DNA of 38,916 nt from Methanomicrobiales archaeon (lineage in GTDB: Archaea > Halobacteriota > Methanomicrobia > Methanomicrobiales > Methanospirillaceae). The translations under genes were made by a program, and so were the position numbers. Shown in pieces: positions 1 to 7,965 of the stretch. The notes beneath the pieces were generated by a model. That model saw only the letters and a program-made list of their open reading frames with translations, was not told where the DNA came from and made no database searches. Location of the stretch: assembly GCA_013415565.1 (NCBI GenBank), contig JAAEET010000012.1, positions 1 to 38,916 of the forward strand. Reading direction: 5' to 3'. Numbering within the stretch: position 1 is the stretch's first letter; each line of letters starts with the position of its first letter.

Positions 1-35
1 AAATCACTCAGTACAATGTAGAAATTTTTCATAGG

Positions 36-43
36 TTATAAAA
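36..43 (+). promoter_or_regulatory. Candidate TATA box before a gene-free structured region
   Basis: The sequence TTATAAAA matches an archaeal TATA element. Its centre lies about 26 nt before position 65-66, which is exactly where a long-range stem begins. No coding region follows on this strand before the convergent gene that ends at 454, so it would drive a non-coding transcript. This is inferred from spacing only. Confidence 0.4.
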
Positions 44-64
44 AAATGATTGCCCGAGATAGTA

Positions 65-300
65 CGGAAGATTTCCAAAAACATAACCGCCATTCTCGCA
101 CTGTTCCGGTGATGGACCGGCGGGGATGTATGATTCAGCCTCCGATCTTCCGGGGTTCGAACCGGAACATCGCGTTCAGGATGGTGTAAAGAAGACCAAT
201 CAGGAGCAAAACAACAGCACCGCAGAACCGTATTCAAGCATCGGCAAGGGCTGACCCCATGCCGAAATAAAAAGAGCCAGGATGGGGATCCTGGTTTGTT
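65..300 (+). ncRNA. Candidate structured RNA of unknown family
   Basis: No open reading frame with credible codon content or ribosome binding site fills positions 1-453. From the predicted start at 65 the strand folds well by eye. CGGAAGAT (65-72) pairs perfectly with ATCTTCCG (145-152), enclosing the hairpin CCGGT/ACCGG (106-110/116-120). Further along are TCGGCA/TGCCGA (241-246/260-265) with an inner GGG/CCC, and CCAGGAT/ATCCTGG (277-283/288-294) followed by TTTGTT, a possible 3' end. The transcript could continue, because a third arm pairs 311-317 with 376-382 and 320-322 with 372-374. I found none of the hallmark motifs of RNase P RNA or SRP RNA. The boundaries and the RNA itself are inference. 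Confidence 0.33.
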
Positions 301-453
301 CGGCGTACTACCTGACCAGCCCGGACTCGTAGTGCATCAGCTTGTCATATCGCCGTTATACAACGACGGGAGGGCGGTCAGGGGAATCCTAAGATGCTTA
401 TGGTTGGAAAAAGCCGGTGATGACCTACGTAAACATGATTAATAAAAAAAAAT

Positions 454-1332
454 TTACACATTTACGCCGATCCCAAGGATTTCCTTCTTTCCCCCGAACA
501 CATCATGCGCGATCGCTGCCAGCCCCCGGGAGGCGCACCACTCGTCATACACCGCCACAGGACGGCAGAGGAGCGATTCGACCTCCCCGGCTACCCGGGG
601 TGCGAGGGAACCGGCGAGGGCAACCCTTGCGGAGGGAGCGAGGAGGAGGAGAGCTGCACACTCCATGGCGGCAAAGAGAGCCACGGTACGGAGCTGCTCT
701 CCGGGAGGGAGGGTATGCTTCACCCCGGCCCGGAGGAATGCTTCATTGGCGGTAATCTCGCCTGCATCGATGGACCGGATAGCATCGACATCGAGCGCCC
801 CGTGCTCGAGGCCGGGCGCAAAGATGCAGGCATCGAGAGCCCCGACAATTTTTCCGTCACGGACCAGCAGGGTAACGGTATTGGAGGAGACATCCGAGAC
901 CACGACATCGTCCCCGAGATCTGCGGAAACGAGGTACGCTATACCGATCTTCTCCGGGCTCGCCTGGTGCGAGTAGGCCTTGAACCGGATATCGGTGGGT
1001 GATCCGCGGTGGAGACCGGGAACCGCCACGGCAGGGAGGCCGCTCTGCCGGATCTGGTCAAAGACCTGCGTTCCGCCTCCGATATGCTTGCCGGCCCCCT
1101 CACGGCTGACGACTCCCCGGTCCTCGAGATCCTCAACCCGGGTGATCCGGGTGATCCCGTCTCCCATGGAGTAGGTCAGGGCTATCCCCTCGATCTCATC
1201 GGGCGGGCAGAGCCGCGCGAGGGACTGCCACCGGAACTCCCTTGCCTCCTCCCTCGTTATCTTGAAGCAGGACTCCCCGGACGAAAACCGGATCGATGTC
1301 GTCCCGTGATCAATGCCGATAAACATCTGCAC
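454..1332 (-). CDS. Methanogenesis marker protein 12 (ASKHA-fold kinase-like)
   Basis: A 292-residue protein that opens with the phosphate-binding signature of the sugar kinase/Hsp70/actin superfamily (FIGIDHGTTSIRF, residues 4-16). A second acidic phosphate motif (VVSDVSSNTVTLLV) lies in the middle of the chain. Length and sequence fit the methanogenesis marker 12 family, which is conserved in methanogens. Its substrate is not established; the fold resembles acetate and butyrate kinases. The gene stands alone, convergent with the candidate RNA at 65-300 and about 60 nt downstream of the DUF368 gene on the same strand, so the two could be co-transcribed. I am confident of the family and make no claim on the reaction. 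Confidence 0.85.
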   Translation of the reverse strand: MQMFIGIDHGTTSIRFSSGESCFKITREEAREFRWQSLARLCPPDEIEGIALTYSMGDGITRITRVEDLEDRGVVSREGAGKHIGGGTQVFDQIRQSGLPAVAVPGLHRGSPTDIRFKAYSHQASPEKIGIAYLVSADLGDDVVVSDVSSNTVTLLVRDGKIVGALDACIFAPGLEHGALDVDAIRSIDAGEITANEAFLRAGVKHTLPPGEQLRTVALFAAMECAALLLLAPSARVALAGSLAPRVAGEVESLLCRPVAVYDEWCASRGLAAIAHDVFGGKKEILGIGVNV

Positions 1333-1389
1333 TACTCCCTTGGCATGCTGGCGAATTTATCATTGTGATCGGGTGCCACGAATCCTCCC

Positions 1390-2256
1390 TCAGGCCGGGA
1401 ACTTGCGGAGGGCGAGTTCCATGAGGGCGATGAGGATCACCCCTGCCACACCGAAGATCACGACAGCAGACAGCGTACCTCCGGCTGCTGCAATCTGGTC
1501 ATACACCATCCTCGTTGAACCAAGCATGAGCCCGGTGAGGAATGCCAGCGACTGGGTATGATACCTGCGGAGCATGATCTTCAGGACGCGGCTCATGGAG
1601 AGGATGCCCGCGATGCCTCCGGTCATGTAGACGATGAGCGGAACGAGGTCGAAAGCGGCGAGGGCCATGAGGAGGAATTCGTACTGGTTCATGAGGAGCG
1701 TGATGTACGCTCCTGAAATCCCCGGGAGGATCATGGCACACAGTGCCATGAAACCGGTGACGAAGATCACCGGGAACGAGTGTCCGAGAGCGGACTGGTC
1801 CAGCCCGCCGATGCCATATCCCACGACCAGGCCAAGCCCGACCCAGACTGCTGCAATGACCGCATCTGCCTGTTCGATGCGGTAGTAGATGAGCACGGAC
1901 GAGGCGATGATCAGCCCGAAAAAGAAGGCGTAGGTCTCGGCAGGGGCGTTCTGCAGGAGGTAGAGGATGATCCGCGACATGGCCAGCAGTCCCAGGCCGA
2001 TCCCTGCAAGGAGCACTCCGAGAAACACCGGGTCGATGCGGCGCACCGCTTCGGCCGCCTCGTCCTTCCTGCCACGGACCAGCGCGGTGAATGGAGCTGC
2101 GCTGATGCTGCCGATGGCGGTAATAAGGCGCTCGTAGATCCCGGTTATCAGGGCGATCGTGCCCCCCGAGACCCCGGGGATGATGTCGCACATCCCCATG
2201 AGTGCACCCTTGAGAAAGATCAGACCGCCCTGCCGGGGACCAATTCCGGAAACCAC
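1390..2256 (-). CDS. DUF368 integral membrane protein (PopT-type polyprenyl-phosphate transporter family)
   Basis: A very hydrophobic protein of roughly 288 residues with many membrane segments. It carries the DUF368 N-terminal signature (GMCDIIPGVSGGTIALITGIYE) and a second, related PGISGAYITLLMNQYE segment, which suggests an internal duplication. Bacterial DUF368 proteins have been implicated in translocating undecaprenyl phosphate, so a role in recycling dolichyl- or archaeal polyprenyl-phosphate is plausible but inferred. The start is uncertain. The frame is open to GTG 2298, but a leftward TATA box at about 2276-2286 predicts transcription starting near 2255, which would make GTG 2256 leaderless. 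That start leaves an N-terminus of usual length, so I prefer it. The gene is divergent from the epimerase at 2316. Confidence 0.82.
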   Translation of the reverse strand: MVSGIGPRQGGLIFLKGALMGMCDIIPGVSGGTIALITGIYERLITAIGSISAAPFTALVRGRKDEAAEAVRRIDPVFLGVLLAGIGLGLLAMSRIILYLLQNAPAETYAFFFGLIIASSVLIYYRIEQADAVIAAVWVGLGLVVGYGIGGLDQSALGHSFPVIFVTGFMALCAMILPGISGAYITLLMNQYEFLLMALAAFDLVPLIVYMTGGIAGILSMSRVLKIMLRRYHTQSLAFLTGLMLGSTRMVYDQIAAAGGTLSAVVIFGVAGVILIALMELALRKFPA

Positions 2257-2275
2257 ACTCTTAGTTTGACGAAGA

Positions 2276-2286
2276 GAGATTTTAAG
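2276..2286. promoter_or_regulatory. Shared divergent TATA region
   Basis: GATTTTAAGC on the plus strand reads GCTTAAAATC on the minus strand. Centred near 2281, it predicts a rightward start near 2308, giving the epimerase (ATG 2316) a very short leader with GGGGA before it. It also predicts a leftward start near 2255, at GTG 2256 of the DUF368 gene. One AT-rich element would thus serve both genes. Confidence 0.45.
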
Positions 2287-2315
2287 CATTGAGCACACAG
2301 TAGAAGGGGAAGAAT

Positions 2316-3263
2316 ATGAACGCGGTTGTCACCGGTGGTGCAGGATTTATCGGGTCGCACCTTGTGGATGCCCTGGTTGAACGGGGTGACGGAGTCACCG
2401 TCATCGACAACCTCTCCACCGGTGATCTCCGCAATATTGGAGGACATATCGATTCCGGGGCAATACGGTTTGTCCGGGAAGATCTCCTCGGTGAAGGATG
2501 GCAGGATTTGTTCCGTGGCGCTGATCGAATCTACCATATTGCTGCAGACCCCGATGTCCGGGCAAGCGCCGGCAACCCGGCACGGATATACGCCCAGAAC
2601 GTTACAGCAACGGTCAGGGTGCTTGAGGCCATGCGGAAGGCCGGGACCCGCGAGATCGTGTTCACGTCGACCTCAACGGTATACGGCGAGGCGGAGACCA
2701 TCCCGACCCCCGAGAAGTATCCGGGAATGGAGCCGATCTCCATCTACGGGAGCACGAAACTCGCCTGCGAGGCGATGATCTCCGGTTATGCCCGGACCTA
2801 CGACTGGCGATCCTGGGTGTTCCGGTTCGCAAATATCATCGGCGAGCGGAGCAACCACGGGGTTATCTGGGATTTCATCCACAAGCTCCGCCGGGATCCC
2901 CGGGAGCTGGAGATCCTCGGGGATGGAAAACAGGCAAAATCATACTGTTCGGTATCGGCCTGCGTGGACGCCGTTCTCTTCGCCGTATCGAATACCAGTG
3001 AACCCTTTGCCTGTTTTAATATCGGAACGGAGGACTGGATCGATGTGACCTCGATCGCCGCCATCGTGACCGAGGAGATGGGGCTCCCGGATGTGACCCT
3101 CCGGTATACGGGAGGCGATCGCGGGTGGATCGGGGACGTCCCCCGGATGCTCCTCTCGGTTGAGAAGCTCAAATCGCTCGGCTGGAGACCTGGTACGACC
3201 TCGCAGGCATCGGTCCGGGAGGCGGCCCGGGCCCTCATACGGGAGACCGGCGACTCTTCCTGA
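2316..3263 (+). CDS. NAD-dependent nucleotide-sugar epimerase/dehydratase (GalE-like SDR)
   Basis: A 315-residue extended short-chain dehydrogenase. The Rossmann motif GGAGFIGSHL (residues 7-16) binds NAD. The catalytic pair is Y144 and K148 in YGSTK, with the serine segment FTSTSTVYGE just before. The family interconverts UDP-sugars (UDP-glucose 4-epimerase and related dehydratases); the exact substrate cannot be read from the sequence. The likely role is supply of sugars for surface glycans or protein glycosylation. ATG 2316 is preceded by AGAAGGGGA. The phosphoglycerate mutase gene follows after 26 nt, probably in the same transcript. Confidence 0.88.
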   Translation: MNAVVTGGAGFIGSHLVDALVERGDGVTVIDNLSTGDLRNIGGHIDSGAIRFVREDLLGEGWQDLFRGADRIYHIAADPDVRASAGNPARIYAQNVTATVRVLEAMRKAGTREIVFTSTSTVYGEAETIPTPEKYPGMEPISIYGSTKLACEAMISGYARTYDWRSWVFRFANIIGERSNHGVIWDFIHKLRRDPRELEILGDGKQAKSYCSVSACVDAVLFAVSNTSEPFACFNIGTEDWIDVTSIAAIVTEEMGLPDVTLRYTGGDRGWIGDVPRMLLSVEKLKSLGWRPGTTSQASVREAARALIRETGDSS

Positions 3264-3289
3264 CGAAGGCTGTTCTGGCAGGGATTGGC

Positions 3290-4456
3290 ATGCAGAAGAA
3301 ATACCTTGTAATTCTTGGCGACGGTATGGCCGACGAGCCCCTGGCCGAGCTTGGCGGGAAGACCCCGCTCGAGTATGCACATACGCCGGCCATGGACCGT
3401 ATCGCCCGGGAAGGCAGTATGGGGATGGTACAGACGATACCGGACGGTTTCGAGGCCGGAAGCGATATCGCCAACCTCGGCCTGCTCGGTTACGACCCCC
3501 GCACCTTCTACACCGGGAGGGGCCCTCTTGAAGCGGCGAGCATGCAGATCGAGCTCGGCCCGTCGGATATCGCTTACCGGTGCAACCTGGTCACGGTCCG
3601 TGACGGCATGATGGCCGATTTTTCCGCCGGGCACATCTCCAGTGCCGAGGGACGAGAGCTTATCTCGTCGCTCGGGAATACCGTGCCCTCAGCCACCTTC
3701 TATCCCGGGGTCAGCTACCGTAACCTCCTCGTCCTCCACGGAGGTTCGGGTTCGGTCACCATGCCGCCGCATGATATCGTGGGCAGGGAGATCGTCTCGT
3801 TTCTTCCCCGCGGGCGGGACGGTGCTGCCCTTATCTCCTGCATGGAGAAGAGCAGGGAAATCTTCTCAGGCCATCCGGTGAACCGGGCACGGGTCGCTGC
3901 CGGCAAACCCCCGGCCACGCAGGTCTGGCCGTGGAGCGGTGGAAAGATCCCGGAGCTTCCGCCATTCCGCGAGAAGTTCGGGATATCGGGCGGCATCATT
4001 TCGGCCGTTGACCTGCTCCAGGGCATCGCCCGGTGTGCGAAGATGGAGGTAATAACCGTCCCGGGCGCGACCGGGTATCTCGATACCGATTACCAGGCAA
4101 AAGCCAGGTATGCCCGCTCGGCCCTCGGGACCCTGGATTTCCTCTACCTGCACGTCGAGGCTCCTGACGAGGCGGGCCACCTCGGCGATCCCCGGGAGAA
4201 GGTGCTTGCCATCGAACGGCTCGATGCCATGATCGGAACCATCATGCAGGATTTCTCCGGAGTCATCGCGGTGCTTCCCGATCACCCGACCCCGGTGCGG
4301 CTGAAGACGCATACCGCCGATCCGGTTCCCTTTGCCGTGCATGGAAAAGGGCAGGACGAAACCTGTTCCTTTTCCGAGCGCGAGGGAGAAAACGGGGCGT
4401 ACGGGACCATCAGCGCCACCGGACTCCTCCCCCTCCTCTTCTCCCCTTCCTCATGA
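3290..4456 (+). CDS. apgM: 2,3-bisphosphoglycerate-independent phosphoglycerate mutase, archaeal type
   Basis: A 388-residue member of the alkaline-phosphatase superfamily that interconverts 3- and 2-phosphoglycerate in gluconeogenesis and glycolysis. The N-terminus carries the metal-binding start motif (VILGDGMADEP). The catalytic-serine region is SDIANLGLLGYDP, and the distal metal ligands lie in HVEAPDEAGHLGD and LPDHPTP. The length fits the archaeal ApgM family, which is shorter than bacterial iPGM. It follows the epimerase after a 26-nt spacer containing GGCAGGGA. The stop codon lies inside a small inverted repeat followed by five T residues. Confidence 0.93.
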   Translation: MQKKYLVILGDGMADEPLAELGGKTPLEYAHTPAMDRIAREGSMGMVQTIPDGFEAGSDIANLGLLGYDPRTFYTGRGPLEAASMQIELGPSDIAYRCNLVTVRDGMMADFSAGHISSAEGRELISSLGNTVPSATFYPGVSYRNLLVLHGGSGSVTMPPHDIVGREIVSFLPRGRDGAALISCMEKSREIFSGHPVNRARVAAGKPPATQVWPWSGGKIPELPPFREKFGISGGIISAVDLLQGIARCAKMEVITVPGATGYLDTDYQAKARYARSALGTLDFLYLHVEAPDEAGHLGDPREKVLAIERLDAMIGTIMQDFSGVIAVLPDHPTPVRLKTHTADPVPFAVHGKGQDETCSFSEREGENGAYGTISATGLLPLLFSPSS

Positions 4457-4464
4457 GGCTTTTT
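4449..4464 (+). terminator. Possible terminator after apgM
   Basis: The palindrome CCTCATGAGG overlaps the apgM stop codon and is followed at once by CTTTTT. The stem is short, so the T tract is the better evidence, as is usual for archaeal termination. Confidence 0.4.
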
Positions 4465-4491
4465 ACTCTATCATAAACCATATCAGAACGG

Positions 4492-4992
4492 GTGCCAAAC
4501 AATGATCGCATGGGCACCCGGAAGAGTCTCACTATCGGGGTCACCGTCAACCTGGAGCATTACGAGAACCTCCGGATCGAGGTAAGCGGCGACGTGGAGT
4601 CCGCGGAAGATGCCGGAGAACTGGCCGGGTTCCTCGATGACATACTCGGGAGATTCGGACGGGGGGATCCGGCGACAGCCGGGCTGGTTGACGCATACCG
4701 GAGACGGGTACTTCCGGTTCGTGAACCGGCTCCCGGGACACCGGGGCATGAGGGGGTGGGATCCGGCACCCCCCCTGAAGACACCGGAGGCGGTTTCCCA
4801 TTGCCGGGAGATGCTCCCGCACCTGCCCCGGCGGTCCGCCCTCCGGATGCTGCGCCGGCTCCACAGGCAGCCGGTACGGACGGCGCTCCTGCCTGTGAAG
4901 TCTGTGGCGGAACGGTGACCGCGGCTGAACAGAAGATGAGCCGGCTCTTCACGAGCAGGACGCTCTGCCGGGCGTGTCTGAAGAAACTGTAA
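4492..4992 (+). CDS. Hypothetical protein with C-terminal zinc-ribbon-like CxxC pairs
   Basis: I do not recognise this 166-residue protein. Residues 1-75 look like a small alpha/beta domain with an acidic stretch (VESAEDAGELAGFLDDIL). Residues 75-130 are a low-complexity linker rich in proline, alanine and glycine. The last 30 residues hold two cysteine pairs (CEVCGG and CRACLKKL), probably a zinc knuckle. The frame starts at GTG 4492; an in-frame ATG at 4510 is an alternative and gives the cleaner N-terminus MGTRKSLTIG. It lies 17 nt upstream of the Orc1/Cdc6 gene on the same strand, so the two are probably co-transcribed and may work together on DNA, which is inference. Confidence 0.7.
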   Translation: MPNNDRMGTRKSLTIGVTVNLEHYENLRIEVSGDVESAEDAGELAGFLDDILGRFGRGDPATAGLVDAYRRRVLPVREPAPGTPGHEGVGSGTPPEDTGGGFPLPGDAPAPAPAVRPPDAAPAPQAAGTDGAPACEVCGGTVTAAEQKMSRLFTSRTLCRACLKKL

Positions 4993-5009
4993 ACGGGGTG
5001 GTGCATATC

Positions 5010-6134
5010 ATGAAGAAGAATATCCTCATGTGGGATGAGACCCTGTTCCGGGATTCCGAAGTCTTCGAGATCGACTATGTCCCTGATCAGTTCAACCACC
5101 GGGAGACCCAGATGCGGGAACTCGCGTTCCAGATCCAGCCCGGGCTCCGGGGAGGACGGCCCCTCAACAGCATCTGCCGGGGTCTTCCCGGAACCGGGAA
5201 GACCACCAGCGTCAGGAAGCTCTTCGCGGAGATCGAGGAGACCACCAGGAAACTTGTCCCCGTGTACATCAACTGCCAGATCGACAATACCAAGTTTGCC
5301 ATATTCTCCCAGATCTACCGGAAACTCTCCGGGCACCTTCCCCCGGCATCCGGAACCTCGTTCAAGCAGGTTTTCGATGCCATTGCCCGCCTCCTCCAGA
5401 AGGAAGAGACCGTGCTGCTGGTCTGTCTCGATGACGCCAACTACCTCCTCTATGAGAACGAGATGAACCGGGTCCTCTATTCGCTCCTCAGATCCCACGA
5501 AGCGTATCCGGGGACACGGATCGGGGTCATCGTGATCATCAGCGACATGGACGTCGATCTTTCACGGGCTGTCGATGCCCGGGTGTCATCGGTATTCCGG
5601 CCGTCCGAGATTTACTTTCCTCCCTACAGCAGTGAGGAGGTCCGCCACATCATGCAGGAGCGGGTGATGCAGGGACTGTACCCGGGCTCCCTCTCCGGGG
5701 AGATGTTTGACCTCGTCGTTGAGCAGACCCAGAAATCGGGAGACCTGCGGGTGGGAATCGACCTGGTCAAGCGGGCGGCGCTGAACGCCGAGCGCAGGGC
5801 CAGCCGGACCATCGACCGCGAGGATATCTGCAGGGCATACGATGTCTCAAAATATCTTCACCTCGCCTCGTCGGTCAAATCGCTCAAGGAGGAAGAGAAG
5901 TCCGTCCTCCGTTCCCTGGCCGGGCAGAGCATGAAAGATGCCGAGATGAACGCCGGTGAGGTCTATAAAGTGGTCAAGGAGACGCTGCCGATCGGATACA
6001 CCCGCTTCTACGAGATCGTCAAAAAACTTGACGCCATGCGCCTGATCAACCTGCAGTACCGGGACGGCAGGGGGCGGACACGGGTTATCAGCCTGCGGTA
6101 CGATCCGTCGAGAATTATCGAAAATCTCGGCTAA
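5010..6134 (+). CDS. Orc1/Cdc6-family origin-recognition AAA+ protein
   Basis: A 374-residue AAA+ ATPase of the archaeal initiator family, which binds origin repeats and helps load the MCM helicase. Walker A is GLPGTGKTT (residues 58-66). The Walker B strand is LLVCLDDANY (135-144), in which the usual glutamate after the first aspartate is an aspartate. A C-terminal winged-helix region follows from about 290, with a helix-turn-helix (IGYTRFYEIVKKLDAMRLI). The frame is open from GTG 4974, but ATG 5010, preceded by GGGGTGGTG, is the better start. I see no clear origin-recognition box in the spacers around it. Many methanogens carry several Orc1/Cdc6 paralogues, so this need not be the main initiator. 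Confidence 0.85.
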   Translation: MKKNILMWDETLFRDSEVFEIDYVPDQFNHRETQMRELAFQIQPGLRGGRPLNSICRGLPGTGKTTSVRKLFAEIEETTRKLVPVYINCQIDNTKFAIFSQIYRKLSGHLPPASGTSFKQVFDAIARLLQKEETVLLVCLDDANYLLYENEMNRVLYSLLRSHEAYPGTRIGVIVIISDMDVDLSRAVDARVSSVFRPSEIYFPPYSSEEVRHIMQERVMQGLYPGSLSGEMFDLVVEQTQKSGDLRVGIDLVKRAALNAERRASRTIDREDICRAYDVSKYLHLASSVKSLKEEEKSVLRSLAGQSMKDAEMNAGEVYKVVKETLPIGYTRFYEIVKKLDAMRLINLQYRDGRGRTRVISLRYDPSRIIENLG

Positions 6135-6138
6135 GGGG

Positions 6139-6148
6139 TATTTAAAAA
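6139..6148 (+). promoter_or_regulatory. TATA box of mch
   Basis: TATTTAAAAA, centred near 6143, predicts transcription from about 6170 and a leader of about 43 nt before GTG 6213. It sits just after the stop codon of the Orc1/Cdc6 gene, so mch has its own promoter. Confidence 0.6.
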
Positions 6149-6212
6149 TGAATCATTTAACAAATCTTATCTCTTCATCTGCCATGTTGTTATGGTAAAG
6201 GGGGTATTCCAC

Positions 6213-7157
6213 GTGCTCAGTGTAAATGAATTAGCGCTTGAAATTTTTGAAAACCTCGCTGAATATGCCGAGGAATTCAACGCAGCCTACCATGAACTGG
6301 ATAACGGCGCCAGAATCGTAGACTGCGGCGTCAGCACCCGGGGAGGTTACGCAGCAGGGAGGGCGTTTACCGAGATCTGCATGGGTGGTCTTGGTGAGGT
6401 CAACTTCCGTATGGGACAGATCGGGGAGTTCCCCATCCCCTTCATCGATGTCTTCACGGATTTTCCCTCTGTCTCATGTCTCGGGGCCCAGAAAGCCGGA
6501 TGGACGGTCAAACACAAGAATTATTTTGCGATGGGAAGCGGTCCGGCACGGGCGCTTTCTCTCAAGCCCAAGCACACCTACGAGGTCATCGAGTACGAAG
6601 ACGACTTCGATTCCGCTGTCATTGCGCTTGAAAGCGACCACCTCCCGAACGGGGAGGTCATGGAAAAGATCGCCGAGGACTGTCAGGTCGATGTCGCCAA
6701 TGTCTGTGCTGTGGTGGCCCCCACCTCATCTATCGTCGGTTCCATCCAGGTGGCGGGACGATGTGTCGAGACTGCCATCTACAAGCTGAACGAACTCCAC
6801 TTCGATACCCGGAAGGTGATCTCCGGATTCGGCACGGCACCTCTCCCCCCGGTCCGGGGACCGAAGCTTGCCATGGGCGTCACCAACGACGCCACCATTT
6901 ATCACGGCAGGATCATGCTGACCATGAAGGCACCCGAGATCAGGGACTACCTGGAGAAGATCCCGAGCACCAAGTCCAAAGGATACGGAAAACCGTTCAA
7001 CGATATCTTCAAGGAAGCCGGATACGACTTCTACAAGATCGACACCTCGCTTTTCTCACCTGCAGAAGTGATCATCAACGAGGTCTCTGAAGGAGTCGTC
7101 TACCATACCGGGATGGTCAACCCCGATGTCGTCCTGAAGTCCTTCGGCTTTGTCTGA
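6213..7157 (+). CDS. mch: Methenyltetrahydromethanopterin cyclohydrolase
   Basis: Mch interconverts 5-formyl-H4MPT and 5,10-methenyl-H4MPT in the cytoplasm, the third step of CO2 reduction to methane. The protein (314 residues) is typical throughout: the family's opening LSVNELALEIF, a conserved SCLGAQKAGW, the FAMGSGPARAL motif, and a late GFGTAPLPPV segment. The frame extends upstream to ATG 6192. I chose GTG 6213 because it gives the family's usual N-terminus and is preceded at proper spacing by AAGGGGGT. It is preceded by its own TATA box and followed by a T-rich tract, so it is probably monocistronic. The ftr gene for the preceding enzymatic step is at the other end of this window. Confidence 0.96.
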   Translation: MLSVNELALEIFENLAEYAEEFNAAYHELDNGARIVDCGVSTRGGYAAGRAFTEICMGGLGEVNFRMGQIGEFPIPFIDVFTDFPSVSCLGAQKAGWTVKHKNYFAMGSGPARALSLKPKHTYEVIEYEDDFDSAVIALESDHLPNGEVMEKIAEDCQVDVANVCAVVAPTSSIVGSIQVAGRCVETAIYKLNELHFDTRKVISGFGTAPLPPVRGPKLAMGVTNDATIYHGRIMLTMKAPEIRDYLEKIPSTKSKGYGKPFNDIFKEAGYDFYKIDTSLFSPAEVIINEVSEGVVYHTGMVNPDVVLKSFGFV

Positions 7158-7167
7158 TACACCATCA

Positions 7168-7176
7168 TTCTTTTTT
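7168..7176 (+). terminator. T-rich terminator after mch
   Basis: TTCTTTTTT follows the mch stop codon by about 10 nt, the usual archaeal oligo-T termination signal. It lies just before the methyltransferase start at 7184. Confidence 0.45.
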
Positions 7177-7183
7177 CCCGCTG

Positions 7184-7819
7184 ATGAACGGGCATGATTC
7201 CGAAGCTGCGCAGGCAGCGTGGGAACGGGACTTCCGGATCCGGGGGAGAAAATACGGCAGGGCGCCACGGGACCTCCCTCTCCTTTCCCGGGGGTCACGG
7301 ATCCTCGAGATGGGGTGCGGGGATGGAAAGACACTCGCTGCAATGGCCTCACGGGGCTGGGAGGTCTATGCCCTGGATTTCTCCCGGTCCTCGCTCGAAC
7401 TCTGCAGAGAGAATCCCCTGGCCGGGGATGTTGCATATGTCCTGGCTGACGCGGCAGCACTCCCGTTCAGGGATCAGACCTTTGATGCGGTTTTCCTCAT
7501 CCATGTCGCCGGGCATGCAGTTGAACCGGCACGGGGCACCATCGCCGCCGAATCATCGAGGGTCCTCCGATCGGGCGGCAGGCTCTTTTTCAGGGGGTTT
7601 TCTTCCGCGGACTTCCGGGCAGGCAGGGGGACTGTGGTCGGCCCGTCCACGCGACTGCGAGGAGATGGGATCATGACACACTATTTCACCAGGGACGAGG
7701 TGATCCGGCTCTTCTCACCGCTTATCCCGATCTCGGTTTCCGAAGAGAGATGGTCGCTGAAGATCCGGGAGAGACGATACCAGCGGGCGGAGATTGCAGG
7801 GGAATTCCGACGAAAATGA
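7184..7819 (+). CDS. Class I SAM-dependent methyltransferase
   Basis: A 211-residue Rossmann-fold methyltransferase. Motif I is ILEMGCGDGKTLAAM (about residues 40-54), the acidic end of strand two is ALDFS, and the later motif FDAVFLIHVAGH carries the post-II acidic strand. These bind S-adenosylmethionine. The acceptor cannot be deduced; this small Methyltransf_11-type family includes enzymes acting on small molecules, lipids and quinones. It follows mch by 26 nt on the same strand, but a T tract lies between them. I see no convincing ribosome binding site, so read-through from mch or leaderless initiation are both possible. Confidence 0.82.
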   Translation: MNGHDSEAAQAAWERDFRIRGRKYGRAPRDLPLLSRGSRILEMGCGDGKTLAAMASRGWEVYALDFSRSSLELCRENPLAGDVAYVLADAAALPFRDQTFDAVFLIHVAGHAVEPARGTIAAESSRVLRSGGRLFFRGFSSADFRAGRGTVVGPSTRLRGDGIMTHYFTRDEVIRLFSPLIPISVSEERWSLKIRERRYQRAEIAGEFRRK

Positions 7820-7891
7820 GCGCTCTTCCGTTCGTGCGGGGCGAAGTCAACAATCTTAATATCCCCCCCGTCGAATTCGTATAGTCATTCC

Positions 7892-7965
7892 GGGCTCGTG
7901 GTCTAGCTGGTTATGACGTCGCCCTTACACGGCGGAGGTCAGGAGTTCGAATCTCCTCGAGCCCA
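7892..7965 (+). tRNA. tRNA-Val, anticodon TAC
   Basis: A full cloverleaf can be drawn. The acceptor stem GGGCTCG/CGAGCCC (7892-7898/7958-7964) is perfect, with A7965 as discriminator. The D arm lies in GTCTAGCTGGTTATGAC. The anticodon stem TCGCC/GGCGG encloses loop CTTACAC with anticodon TAC, which reads GUA valine codons. The T arm is AGGAG-TTCGAAT-CTCCT. The CCA tail is not encoded. An upstream TTAATAT near 7855 may be the TATA box. Confidence 0.96.

Noticed and set aside
145-170. T-loop-like sequence around GGTTCGAACC that suggests a tRNA on either strand
   Set aside because: The stem gives an eight-base loop, and no acceptor, D or anticodon arm can be drawn around it. The TTCCGG/CCGGAA palindrome explains the resemblance.
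4-237. 77-codon open frame at the left edge on the minus strand
   Set aside because: There is no ribosome binding site or protein-like composition, and it overlaps the stems of the candidate RNA on the other strand.
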